10,260 nucleotides of DNA from Candidatus Bathyarchaeota archaeon (lineage in GTDB: Archaea; Thermoproteota; Bathyarchaeia; RBG-16-48-13; GCA-020355125): assembly GCA_030671165.1 (NCBI GenBank), contig DAOVAG010000018.1, forward strand, positions 1 to 10,260, in the 5' to 3' direction. Made by a program: the position numbers and the translations under genes. The stretch's first letter is position 1, and the number at the start of each line of letters is the position of its first letter. The notes beneath the pieces are model-generated. The model did no database searches. It was not told where the DNA came from and saw nothing but the letters and a program-made list of their open reading frames with translations. Of this stretch, positions 1 through 7,195 are shown one piece after another.

Positions 1-2106
1 TCTTCTAGTAGTAAGGGTTTTTTCTAGACTTTTTATACTATCAGATAAATTACGGATTGCTATATTACTTGGAAGAAGAGTGGATATGTCTATCGGATCA
101 CGATAGTATCCACTTATTATTCCACCACCTGTTTCGTATAAATTTCCTTTCAAATCTACGGTTCTATAACCAGCCCTTGATATAATGAATGCATATTGCT
201 CTTTACTCGTTACGATGGTGTCTCCAAAGATGAAGTTTATGGCTGCTTTGTATTTCTTATTACAATTAATAAGGTTTGAAGCTGAATTGATTACGCCTTC
301 AATTTTAGGGGGAGAAATACTTGTTATTTCCTTAACTGCTTTTAGTGGAATGAGTTTAATCATCCCTATTCGCATTTTTCTAAGACTTTCCACACATTTA
401 AGTACAGTATTAACGTCTTCAACTATTATTGCTTTAAGCCAACCAGCTGAGGCAGCGTCAATAGCTCTTTCATACTTTGAATTTACTGTTATTAGGTTCT
501 CTATTCTACCCAAGATACCTGGGATAGTGCCATTCTCTCCCAGCTCCTCGATTCTTTGTAGTGCGGAAGCTTCAGAGGATAAGACATTAACAAGATTTTT
601 TTGGGCGCTAAATTCTATTATGGTTTTTCTTGCTACCATTAATGTCTTTTCAGCTTGATTCATTTTTGTAATTATATTTGTTTTTATTGAGAGATTTTTC
701 TTTACTAGATCGGAAGTATTTGATATGTTTTCACTTTCTTCCTTTAGAAGTTTTTGGAGTTCTTGTAAGTTATTTTGTAGATTATTTTGAGTCAGCTCAA
801 ATTTTTTTCTTCTTTCTTTAAGACTTTGAAGATTTTCGGAAATATTTTTTTGTCTAATGGATATACCTTTCAAGCTTATGGTTGAAGTAAGGATTGTTCT
901 ACGAAATTTATCTAGCTCATAGTTTATGGTCTTAATTTTCTTAGAATTATCGCCTAAATTATGCTTAGTATGGGTTAATTTTTGAGTGAAAAGGGTCGAA
1001 TTCGCTGTTTTTTCGTTCAAAATTAACTTTGAATTTTTTCTAGTAGTTCTTAGAGTTAGCAGAATTTGTCTTGTTTCTTCGAGTTTTTTATTTAAAGAAG
1101 CATAATACTTCAACCTATCATCTTTTATTTTACTTAGACGCTTTAAACTAGTTTTACCAAGTTTTATCTCCATTTTGAGACCGGCAATCTTAGCCATTAA
1201 GTCACCGATTATTTGCTGTACTGCAACAAGTTTCTTCCCACCTTTATCAGAAATTTCATCATCTAATTTCCTTCTAGCTAATTCTATAGTTTTTATATTA
1301 TTCCGCATTTGATGACTTTGTTTCTGTAAAAAGTTTTTTTCTAAAGTTTTATGATTTAAATCCTTTGTAAGTATGGTTTTTTCATGTTCAAGTTTAGAAA
1401 TCTGGTCTGCATTGAGAATTGCTTTGTGTTCTTTTATCTCTTTTTCAATAAAATTGTATCGAAGAGCTTCATTTCTTTCTTCTTCGAGTTTCTCCAATCG
1501 ACCTTCTACGTCGCCTATTCGAACAGAGGCAATTCGAAGATTTGTATCTGCATTTCGAAGTTGAACTCTAGCTTCAGTCTTCTTTAAATCGTATTCTGAA
1601 AGTCCAACTAAATTTTCTATAACTTTTCTTCTCTCTTCCGGGGTTACATCAGCCAAACGAGTTATAGTGCCTTGAACAATCATATTATAACCTGAAGCTG
1701 AAAGATCTGCAATACTTAGAATATTTATCAATCGAGTTCGAGAGATGCGTTTCCTATTTATGAAGTATTCACTTATACCCGTCCGTATAACTTTTCTAGA
1801 AATGGTCACAGTATTTCGATCGATTGGTAATCGTCTATCGCTATTATCAAACCAAATCTTAACAGAGGCTACCTTTGAAGCAGTACTCATGTTTGGAATA
1901 CCATCAAAGATTACTTCGCCCATTTTAGCAGCTCTTAGAGAACGTGCACTTAAATCCCCTAAAACAAAACGGATAGCATCGAAAATGTTGCTTTTACCAC
2001 TGCCATTTGGACCTGAAATAACAGTGAGGCCTTTATCTAATTTGATAAGGACTTTATTTGGACCGAAGGACTTGAACCCTCTCATTTCAATTTGTTTAAC
2101 GAACAT
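1..2106 (-). CDS. smc: Chromosome segregation ATPase SMC, N-terminal ~702 residues (cut by window edge)
   Basis: SMC proteins are ABC-type ATPases that dimerise through a hinge and entrap DNA to organise and segregate chromosomes. The minus-strand reading frame stays open to the left edge, so the second coil arm and C-terminal half-head (signature motif, Walker B) lie outside. Visible parts: a start MFVKQIEMRGFKSFG typical of SMC; Walker A GPNGSGKS at residues 32-39; FVLGDLSARSLRA just after it; the Q-loop in IVQGTITRL with Gln145, followed by the family-typical PEERRKVIENLVG; a long charged coiled coil from about 170 to 515; and a hinge from about 520 to 680, with NGTIPGILG at 525 and the glycine triplet GGG at 660-662. 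The ATG at 2106 matches the usual family start. An in-frame GTG three codons upstream is possible but lacks a ribosome binding site. Full-length relatives are near 1,170 residues. Identification is secure. Confidence 0.96.
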   Translation of the reverse strand, partial: MFVKQIEMRGFKSFGPNKVLIKLDKGLTVISGPNGSGKSNIFDAIRFVLGDLSARSLRAAKMGEVIFDGIPNMSTASKVASVKIWFDNSDRRLPIDRNTVTISRKVIRTGISEYFINRKRISRTRLINILSIADLSASGYNMIVQGTITRLADVTPEERRKVIENLVGLSEYDLKKTEARVQLRNADTNLRIASVRIGDVEGRLEKLEEERNEALRYNFIEKEIKEHKAILNADQISKLEHEKTILTKDLNHKTLEKNFLQKQSHQMRNNIKTIELARRKLDDEISDKGGKKLVAVQQIIGDLMAKIAGLKMEIKLGKTSLKRLSKIKDDRLKYYASLNKKLEETRQILLTLRTTRKNSKLILNEKTANSTLFTQKLTHTKHNLGDNSKKIKTINYELDKFRRTILTSTISLKGISIRQKNISENLQSLKERRKKFELTQNNLQNNLQELQKLLKEESENISNTSDLVKKNLSIKTNIITKMNQAEKTLMVARKTIIEFSAQKNLVNVLSSEASALQRIEELGENGTIPGILGRIENLITVNSKYERAIDAASAGWLKAIIVEDVNTVLKCVESLRKMRIGMIKLIPLKAVKEITSISPPKIEGVINSASNLINCNKKYKAAINFIFGDTIVTSKEQYAFIISRAGYRTVDLKGNLYETGGGIISGYYRDPIDISTLLPSNIAIRNLSDSIKSLEKTLTTRR

Positions 2107-2190
2107 TAATTGTCACTTTTAAAGGATAAAAAAAAGATTTTGAAGGATATATCTTATTCAACAGGTCTACCTTTTAGATAAATATGTTAT

Positions 2191-2206
2191 CATTATTTCA
2201 ATAATG
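2191..2206. repeat. 16-bp palindrome, possible operator
   Basis: The sequence CATTATT-TC-AATAATG is a perfect inverted repeat with 7-bp arms and a 2-bp spacer. It lies about 85 bases upstream of the smc start inside the divergent spacer. Such symmetry fits a dimeric winged-helix regulator, but short AT-rich palindromes also arise by chance, so the functional reading is only an inference. Confidence 0.3.
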
Positions 2207-2320
2207 TGTCGTTTTATTAACAAGATGATAATCAATCACCTGTATGATATTAAAAACTATTTTTACATTTTTTCGACATATTAAATTTTCAAATCTTTAG
2301 TGGAATGATTTAATAGAATC

Positions 2321-2339
2321 TTACATTACTTAAATGTAA
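2321..2339. repeat. Inverted repeat followed by a T-run
   Basis: TTACATT and AATGTAA form 7-bp arms around ACTTA. On the plus strand a run of T starts a few bases later, at about 2343. The arrangement resembles a hairpin with a U-tract, but no gene is seen upstream on that strand. It could equally be an operator for the downstream peptidase promoter or a chance AT-rich repeat. Confidence 0.25.
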
Positions 2340-2428
2340 AGTCTTTTTTTTATGATAAGAGATCTCAGAAAAGGTAGAAATTTAATGGAAAATAATTTCA
2401 CGATACTTGAATATTGTAGAGATAACAA

Positions 2429-2438
2429 TTTATAAATA
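2429..2438 (+). promoter_or_regulatory. TATA box for the M24 peptidase gene
   Basis: TTTATAAATA is close to the archaeal TATA consensus. The expected transcription start about 25 bases downstream falls near 2458, which would give a leader of roughly 33 bases that includes the Shine-Dalgarno site at 2480-2487. The position relative to the gene is convincing; no experiment backs it. Confidence 0.6.
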
Positions 2439-2479
2439 GTAATAAATTAGCTAGCAGAAGATAAGCAGATCTAACATTT

Positions 2480-2487
2480 GAGGTGAT
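2480..2487 (+). promoter_or_regulatory. Ribosome binding site of the M24 peptidase
   Basis: GAGGTGAT matches the complement of the archaeal 16S rRNA 3' end over eight bases. It stands 4 bases before the ATG at 2492. This decides the start: the in-frame GTG at 2483 lies inside the site itself and is unlikely to be used. Confidence 0.8.
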
Positions 2488-2491
2488 ATTT

Positions 2492-3559
2492 ATGAGGATC
2501 GAGCGATTAAAGAACGAGATGATAAAGAGTAACATAGATGGATATTTAATTTCAAATATTAACAATGTTTTTTATTTTACAGGGTTTATGGATATTTCTG
2601 ATGCGACGTTAAGTCTAATTATACCTTTAGATGGAGAACCAACTCTCCTAGTACCTCCCTTGAGTTATGCTGCAGCTAAAGATAATGCATCAAATTGTCT
2701 TGTTGATGTAATCTCCAATGAAGAAGAAAAAATTGTTGATAAACTTATTAAAAATATAAAATTGAATAATTTACAAAACATTGAATTTGATACATTACCT
2801 ATACCCATGTATATGGACTTAATTAAGAAGCTTAATGAGGTTAAAATGACACCGAACCGAAAGCCTATATGGAATCTTCGAAGAATAAAGGACGAACAAG
2901 AAATATCATTCCTCAGAAAAGCATCATTGATAACAGACATTGGAGTTGAAGCTGGAATTCAAGCAATAAAAGCAGGTGTAAAAGAGTATGAGATAGCTGC
3001 TGAAGCCGAGTATGCTATGCGCCTTCATGGTTCTGAAGGTATAGCCTTTGATACAATAGTTGCTTCTGGACCTAGATCAGCGTATCCTCATGGAGTGTGC
3101 ACAAACAGAGTAATCAATAAAGGAGATTTCGTAATTTTGGATCTGGGTGCTATTTCTTCAGGTTATCGATCGGATATCACGAGAACAGTGGTTGTAGGTA
3201 CTCCAACTCAAAAGCAGAATAAAATGTTAGAGCTTGTTTCAAGAGCTCACCGGAAAGCCTTAGAATGTATTCATGAAAATATCATTGCGCATGAGGTTGA
3301 TGCTAATGCTAGAGAGATTTTAAAGAGTGGAGGATATGGTAAAGAATTTATTCATGGTTTGGGACATGGAGTAGGATTAGATATTCATGAACCTCCTACG
3401 CTTTCATCAAGAAGTGAAGATATACTAAAAGAGGGAAATGTTGTGACTGTAGAACCAGGAATATACATTCTAGGCTTTGGTGGAATTAGAATTGAAGACA
3501 CAGTACTTGTGCATAAGAACTGTGGAGAACAATTAACACAAGCCGAATATTATCTTTAA
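2492..3559 (+). CDS. M24 family metallopeptidase (Xaa-Pro dipeptidase/aminopeptidase-like)
   Basis: This is a 355-residue, probably cytosolic dimetal peptidase of the creatinase/prolidase type, expected to cleave peptides next to proline in peptide turnover. The N-terminal ~120 residues look like the creatinase N domain and the rest is the pita-bread catalytic fold. All five expected metal ligands are present: Asp217 (ILDLGA), Asp228 (SDITRT, the usual 11-residue spacing), His292 (HGLGHGVG), Glu321 (VEPGIY) and Glu335 (IRIED). The accessory histidines His200 (YPHG) and His299 (DIHEPP) fit as well. The intact site argues against a non-catalytic relative. Dipeptidase cannot be told from aminopeptidase by sequence alone. 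It is the only plus-strand protein gene here, has its own promoter, and ends two bases from the convergent uppS stop. Confidence 0.93.
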   Translation: MRIERLKNEMIKSNIDGYLISNINNVFYFTGFMDISDATLSLIIPLDGEPTLLVPPLSYAAAKDNASNCLVDVISNEEEKIVDKLIKNIKLNNLQNIEFDTLPIPMYMDLIKKLNEVKMTPNRKPIWNLRRIKDEQEISFLRKASLITDIGVEAGIQAIKAGVKEYEIAAEAEYAMRLHGSEGIAFDTIVASGPRSAYPHGVCTNRVINKGDFVILDLGAISSGYRSDITRTVVVGTPTQKQNKMLELVSRAHRKALECIHENIIAHEVDANAREILKSGGYGKEFIHGLGHGVGLDIHEPPTLSSRSEDILKEGNVVTVEPGIYILGFGGIRIEDTVLVHKNCGEQLTQAEYYL

Positions 3560-3561
3560 AC

Positions 3562-4371
3562 TTATAAACCGTGTCGCCTCTCCCTTTGTTGAAAGGTTCT
3601 TAAGGCTCTCCAAAGATCAATTCTCCTAAAATCAGGCCAATAAACATCGATAAAGAATAATTCGCTGTATGCACCTTGCCATAAGAGAAATCCGCTTAAT
3701 CTCTCCTCACCAGAAGTTCTAATAATTAAGTCAGGTTCTGATTGGGGTAGATGAGAGGTATACAAATGGTTTTCTACGATATCTTCATCTATATGAGCTA
3801 TGTTTAAGGTCCCAATCTCCACTTCTTGTACAATTTTCTTTATGGCATCAATTATTTCTGCTCTTCCGCCATATGCAAGAGCTATATTTAGGTAATGATT
3901 GTTATAATGTTTAGTTGCTTCTTCAACTTTTTTGATTAGTCTTTGAGTAGAATCGGGGAGGAGGTTAATCCTTCCAATTGCTCTGATTTGAACCTTATTT
4001 TTATGAATTCGTTCATCACATAACAGTTTATTTAACCGTTCATTGAAAAGGGAAACTAAGTTATCCACTTCTTTGGGTGATCTACTGAAGTTTTCAGTTG
4101 AGAAGGAGTAGACCGTAATAGTTTTAATATCAATGTCTAAACACCAGTCTAATAATTCTTCAACTTTATCAGCTCCAAATTGATGAGCAGAATGGAGAGA
4201 AATTGAACGTTCAGAACCCCATCTCCGATTTCCATCTAAAATAACACCTAAATGTTCTGGTTTATTGCCATCTTTAATCTGATTCCATAGTATCCTTTCA
4301 TAGATCTTATATACTATAGAGTTACAGGTAATTTTTCTAGTAAAATCATAGAACAATCTTTGAAAATTCAA
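3562..4371 (-). CDS. uppS: Undecaprenyl (polyprenyl) diphosphate synthase, cis-prenyltransferase
   Basis: This 269-residue enzyme condenses isopentenyl diphosphate onto an allylic primer with cis geometry. In archaea it makes the long polyprenyl carrier for protein glycosylation and cell-surface sugars. Signatures: HLGVILDGNRRW with the catalytic Asp46, in the GNRRW form common to archaea and eukaryotes; AHQFGADK with His63; YSFSTENFSRS at 88-98; and the C-terminal IIRTSGEERLSGFLLWQ at 216-232 followed by YSELFF and WPDF. The N-terminal extension YKIYERILWNQIKDG is common in archaeal members. The start is a TTG overlapping the upstream phosphorylase stop as TTGA, with GGAG seven bases before it, so translation is probably coupled. 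It is the last gene of the minus-strand block. Primer and product length cannot be read from the sequence. Confidence 0.95.
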   Translation of the reverse strand: MNFQRLFYDFTRKITCNSIVYKIYERILWNQIKDGNKPEHLGVILDGNRRWGSERSISLHSAHQFGADKVEELLDWCLDIDIKTITVYSFSTENFSRSPKEVDNLVSLFNERLNKLLCDERIHKNKVQIRAIGRINLLPDSTQRLIKKVEEATKHYNNHYLNIALAYGGRAEIIDAIKKIVQEVEIGTLNIAHIDEDIVENHLYTSHLPQSEPDLIIRTSGEERLSGFLLWQGAYSELFFIDVYWPDFRRIDLWRALRTFQQRERRHGL

Positions 4372-5147
4372 ACCCTAGCTCCTTCCAGTGCTCGAGAACA
4401 TATACAATTTCGCTTTCTAGGAATATGTGTAATCGTTTCAAACAAGGTCTCTTTAATTATATTTCCAAGCTTTTGTCCTTCTTCTGCTACTTCATCAGTT
4501 GATATGCGTTTTTTAATACCAGCAGCCATATTTGAAACAAAACATAATGTTGAATAGCATATATTAAGTTCATGTGCTAATACGGCTTCAGGTAAACCCG
4601 TCATTCCAACAACATCGCAACCAAAACTTCGATACATTCGAATTTCAGCGGGTGACTCATATCGAGGACCTTCAGTACAGAGATATACTGCGTCATTCCA
4701 GATTCGATTTATCTTCTGTTTAGCTGATTTAAATAGATGTTCTCTCAATTCAGGGCAGTATAAGTTAGAAACATCAACATGCGTAACTGGGGCATCATCA
4801 TAAAAAGTTAGGGACCTATACTTGGTAAAATCGATAAAGTCGCTTGGAATGATAAAGTCGCCTGGTTTATATTGTAAATTTATTGCTCCGACTGCGTTTG
4901 TGGCGAGGATTCGTTTAACATTTAATGTATGAAGTGCCCAAATATTTGCGCGATAATTAATTTTATGAGGAGGAATCTCATGTGTTTCACCATGCCTTGG
5001 TAATAATGCAACATTTTTATTGCAGATTCTTCCAAGGGTTATGATTGCTGATGGACCATATGGGGTTCCAATACGAAACTTAGTTCCCCCTTGAAAGAAT
5101 GTTTTTGTTCCAGTGCCAGTGATAATTGCAATTGCAGCTTTTCTCAT
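4368..5147 (-). CDS. mtnP: Methylthioadenosine/methylthioinosine phosphorylase (PNP/MTAP family)
   Basis: This 259-residue cytosolic purine nucleoside phosphorylase of the trimeric MTAP branch splits 5'-methylthio-nucleosides with phosphate into a base and methylthioribose-1-phosphate, recycling the by-product of polyamine synthesis and SAM use. Motifs: GTGT phosphate loop at 11-14, LLPRHG at 48-53, ATNAVGAI near 82-89, TEGPRYESPAEIRMYR at 158-173 and VVGMTGLPEA at 179-188. The base-specificity segment reads SNMAAG (205-210). In adenine-specific MTAPs an aspartate-rich segment of DYDxW type is expected here. Asn with AAG is the pattern of 6-oxopurine enzymes, so methylthioinosine or inosine/guanosine may be the substrate. 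A C-terminal CxC (Cys248, Cys250) recalls the CxC disulfide of hyperthermophilic MTAPs. The ATG overlaps the DUF373 stop as ATGA, and its own stop overlaps the uppS start. Confidence 0.92.
   Translation of the reverse strand: MRKAAIAIITGTGTKTFFQGGTKFRIGTPYGPSAIITLGRICNKNVALLPRHGETHEIPPHKINYRANIWALHTLNVKRILATNAVGAINLQYKPGDFIIPSDFIDFTKYRSLTFYDDAPVTHVDVSNLYCPELREHLFKSAKQKINRIWNDAVYLCTEGPRYESPAEIRMYRSFGCDVVGMTGLPEAVLAHELNICYSTLCFVSNMAAGIKKRISTDEVAEEGQKLGNIIKETLFETITHIPRKRNCICSRALEGARV
4379..4386 (-). promoter_or_regulatory. Ribosome binding site deciding the TTG start of uppS
   Basis: On the minus strand GGAAGGAG ends 7 bases before the TTG at 4371-4369, inside the last codons of the phosphorylase gene. 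It supports the unusual TTG start and the N-terminal extension that follows. Confidence 0.6.
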
Positions 5148-6268
5148 GTTATATCACGTTCTTTGAAGTAATAATGAAACTTTTTTCCTGATTTAATTGA
5201 TAGATAAAAGGTTATAATGGTTGCAGATATTCCTAAACCAACTACAAGAATTAGGCTTTGGATTAGAGAGCTAGGAATTGGAGGTGGAAGAATTAAGATG
5301 TCTGATGCTTGAAGAGCTATTTCTCTCATCCAGAGAGTTGCAACGATTCCAACAGCGACCCACAATATCCTATGATCACGCATAAAGTATAAGAATACTG
5401 TTAATCCAATAATAAAAATGAGAAAGGCAATTAGTACGAGATCAACAATAAATTTTATTCCATAACCGATGACAGAGGGTATTATCAAATACCATCCATA
5501 AGGATCACCAAAGATATTTATTAAACCTGAATAAGTTTGGTAGATACCTATACCAAACACAATAAGGGACGTTATTGTAGTGAATAAGCGTACTAAGTTG
5601 GGGGGACTTGGAAAGATTAATGCTTGGATTTTTTGGTCAATTCGAAATCCTCTAATTATAAAAAGTAAACCGAAAAAAACGAGGAGAAAAATGCTTATGT
5701 ATTCTGTATTCAGGAACCATAGTATAGCTAATGCAATGAATAATACACCTGGAATCCCGAGAAACCAACGAGAATAATAAGGATCTTCTATCAACTTTCT
5801 AAGATAGCGAGAGAAAAGGGCCCAACTCTCTTCGATGGCTTCACTGTGTTTTACAACAACTCTTTTAATGGATAATATTGGAATCCTGGATTGAATAATA
5901 GGTATAAGCTCTGCGTCTCCAAAACCGTCTGTAACAAGAATGACATTATTTGCAGGAAACTTTTCTAACACTCGGATTAATTGATCTCGAATCAGTCTAT
6001 CCGCTTTTACGCCGCCTAATTCAAATCCAGCTATTGTAGCGACCTCATATTCTTCATCTAAATTCTCCTTAGAAAGCTCATCATAAACTCTCACAGCTGC
6101 AAACATTGCGTTTGCATCGCTTTCTTCAGGGTCATGAAGAACCAGTTTTGAGGCAGCCTCAAGGTTCATGTCCCTACCAATAATTGGAGTTTTAATCTTT
6201 GCCTTCAATCCAATGTCGTTATCACGATCAACACACAAGATGAGTATCTTGCCCTTTTCTTTGGACAT
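5144..6268 (-). CDS. DUF373 family multi-pass membrane protein
   Basis: This 374-residue protein belongs to the archaeal DUF373 family, whose function is unknown. A soluble N-terminal half (1-160) carries the recognisable conserved segments: ILCVDRDNDIG at 10-20, PIIGRDMN at 28-35, LHDPEESDANAMFAAV at 44-59, VTDGFGDAELIPII at 112-125 and IKRVVVK at 134-140. About seven hydrophobic segments follow, near 168-186, 189-207, 226-250, 258-275, 276-296, 300-318 and 337-357, ending in a short basic tail. The acidic motifs and the VTDG segment suggest a nucleotide- or metal-binding Rossmann-like domain tethered to the membrane, but that is inference. It starts 52 bases after the coiled-coil gene stop, with a weak GGGGAT before the ATG, and is translationally coupled to the phosphorylase by ATGA. 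Confidence 0.88.
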   Translation of the reverse strand: MSKEKGKILILCVDRDNDIGLKAKIKTPIIGRDMNLEAASKLVLHDPEESDANAMFAAVRVYDELSKENLDEEYEVATIAGFELGGVKADRLIRDQLIRVLEKFPANNVILVTDGFGDAELIPIIQSRIPILSIKRVVVKHSEAIEESWALFSRYLRKLIEDPYYSRWFLGIPGVLFIALAILWFLNTEYISIFLLVFFGLLFIIRGFRIDQKIQALIFPSPPNLVRLFTTITSLIVFGIGIYQTYSGLINIFGDPYGWYLIIPSVIGYGIKFIVDLVLIAFLIFIIGLTVFLYFMRDHRILWVAVGIVATLWMREIALQASDILILPPPIPSSLIQSLILVVGLGISATIITFYLSIKSGKKFHYYFKERDIT

Positions 6269-6320
6269 TAGATCCCCAATATTACTTTATTTTTATTAGG
6301 TATTAGTGAGGAGGTATAAT

Positions 6321-7190
6321 TTAAGCCAAACCCTTTTTTCTCAGAAGGATATATTCATTAAGTGTTAATTTCTTTCCCTGCTTCATTTTTTCATATGTTT
6401 TCTTGTTTTGTTCTTCAATAATTAGATCTAAATCCTTCCTCTTAGTGGTCTCTTCAATTTTTCTAATTTTATAGGTAATACTCTTTATTTGACGGGTTAT
6501 TTCTAAGGTATTATTGTGAATATCGTTTATTGCATTATTAAATTTGATACAATTTTTATGAGCTAAATCAGCTTCTGCTCTTACTTTGTCAACCTCTTTT
6601 ATCAGTTCAAGCATTTTAGTATGGTATTCTTGACTCTTCTTCACGCTCTCAACTTTCTTTCTATGCAGAGTATCACTACGTATTGATAATGCTTTTATTA
6701 TTGAAAACAATTCATCTTTTTGTTTCTTTAGGTTCAATGCTTTTCTATTGATTAATAATTGTTCTTCGAGATGTCTTATTTGAGATATGATCGCTTCTTC
6801 TTCTATAGGTGAGAGAGGATTTGTTTGAATTTTCCAGTCTAAAGCTTTTATTTGTTGATGAAGTTCAATATCATTCTGACGAGTCGTATCTGAGAAAGAG
6901 TTTGGCTTTTTTAGTAAATCGTAAAATCTACTTTTTTTTACATCAAGTTGAATAAGAATTAATGCTTCATCTTTCTTTAATTTCTTAACGGATTGATTTA
7001 TTTCATCACGTTTATTCTTGAAGATGTTTATATCCTTCCATTTCTCCCGAACAATTAAGTTAAGAGCGTTTCTTTCATCGCTCCATCTATTCAAGGTTTT
7101 ATTAAGAGCATCTCTTTTGTTTTGTTTAGAAATGGCTTCTGTTTCTAGGGTCTTTATCTTTTTTGATAAAGTAATTATTTCTTTATTAAT
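6321..7190 (-). CDS. Archaeal coiled-coil protein of the COG1340 type, probable ATT start
   Basis: This is an almost entirely helical, highly charged protein of about 289 residues if begun at the ATT at 7190. It shows landmarks I recall from the archaeal COG1340 family: a central LDWKIQTNPLSPIEEE near residues 117-132, then YHTKMLELIKEVDKVRAEAD near 190-209 followed by LAH, and a short C-terminal helix EKMKQGKKLTLNEYILLRKKG. The family has no firm function. A distant resemblance to eukaryotic Bfr1-like ribosome-associated coiled coils is possible but unproven. No ATG, GTG or TTG exists in frame before a TTG at 7094, which has no ribosome binding site and would remove coiled-coil residues. The ATT at 7190 has GGAAGGT seven bases before it and follows the upstream stop by five bases. 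The gene is real; its start is uncertain. Confidence 0.82.
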   Translation of the reverse strand: MNKEIITLSKKIKTLETEAISKQNKRDALNKTLNRWSDERNALNLIVREKWKDINIFKNKRDEINQSVKKLKKDEALILIQLDVKKSRFYDLLKKPNSFSDTTRQNDIELHQQIKALDWKIQTNPLSPIEEEAIISQIRHLEEQLLINRKALNLKKQKDELFSIIKALSIRSDTLHRKKVESVKKSQEYHTKMLELIKEVDKVRAEADLAHKNCIKFNNAINDIHNNTLEITRQIKSITYKIRKIEETTKRKDLDLIIEEQNKKTYEKMKQGKKLTLNEYILLRKKGLA

Positions 7191-7195
7191 GGCCT

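Larger units (their letters stand above)
2107..2491. other. Divergent non-coding spacer between smc and the M24 peptidase
   Basis: This AT-rich stretch of 385 bases separates two divergently transcribed genes and contains no credible ORF. It must carry both promoters. The plus-strand promoter is clear at 2429-2438. For smc the best guess is the minus-strand AAGATATAT near 2146-2154, which would give a short leader, but this is weak. Two small inverted repeats, at 2191-2206 and 2321-2339, are annotated separately. The second is followed by a run of T at about 2343-2350. Confidence 0.6.

Noticed and set aside
185..658. 157-codon plus-strand open frame with hydrophobic translation
   Set aside because: It lies antisense to the SMC hinge, which has a clearly conserved protein sequence; the open frame is a shadow of that coding region.
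1745..2122. 125-codon plus-strand open frame over the smc start
   Set aside because: Antisense to the SMC Walker A half-head. No ribosome binding site or recognisable motif was seen.
2665..2940. 91-codon minus-strand open frame inside the M24 peptidase
   Set aside because: Antisense to a gene with an intact catalytic motif set; no family resemblance.
6284..6300. TATA-like minus-strand segment before the DUF373 gene
   Set aside because: It lies only about 16-30 bases from the start codon in a 52-base gap; the region is AT-rich throughout and co-transcription explains the layout well.
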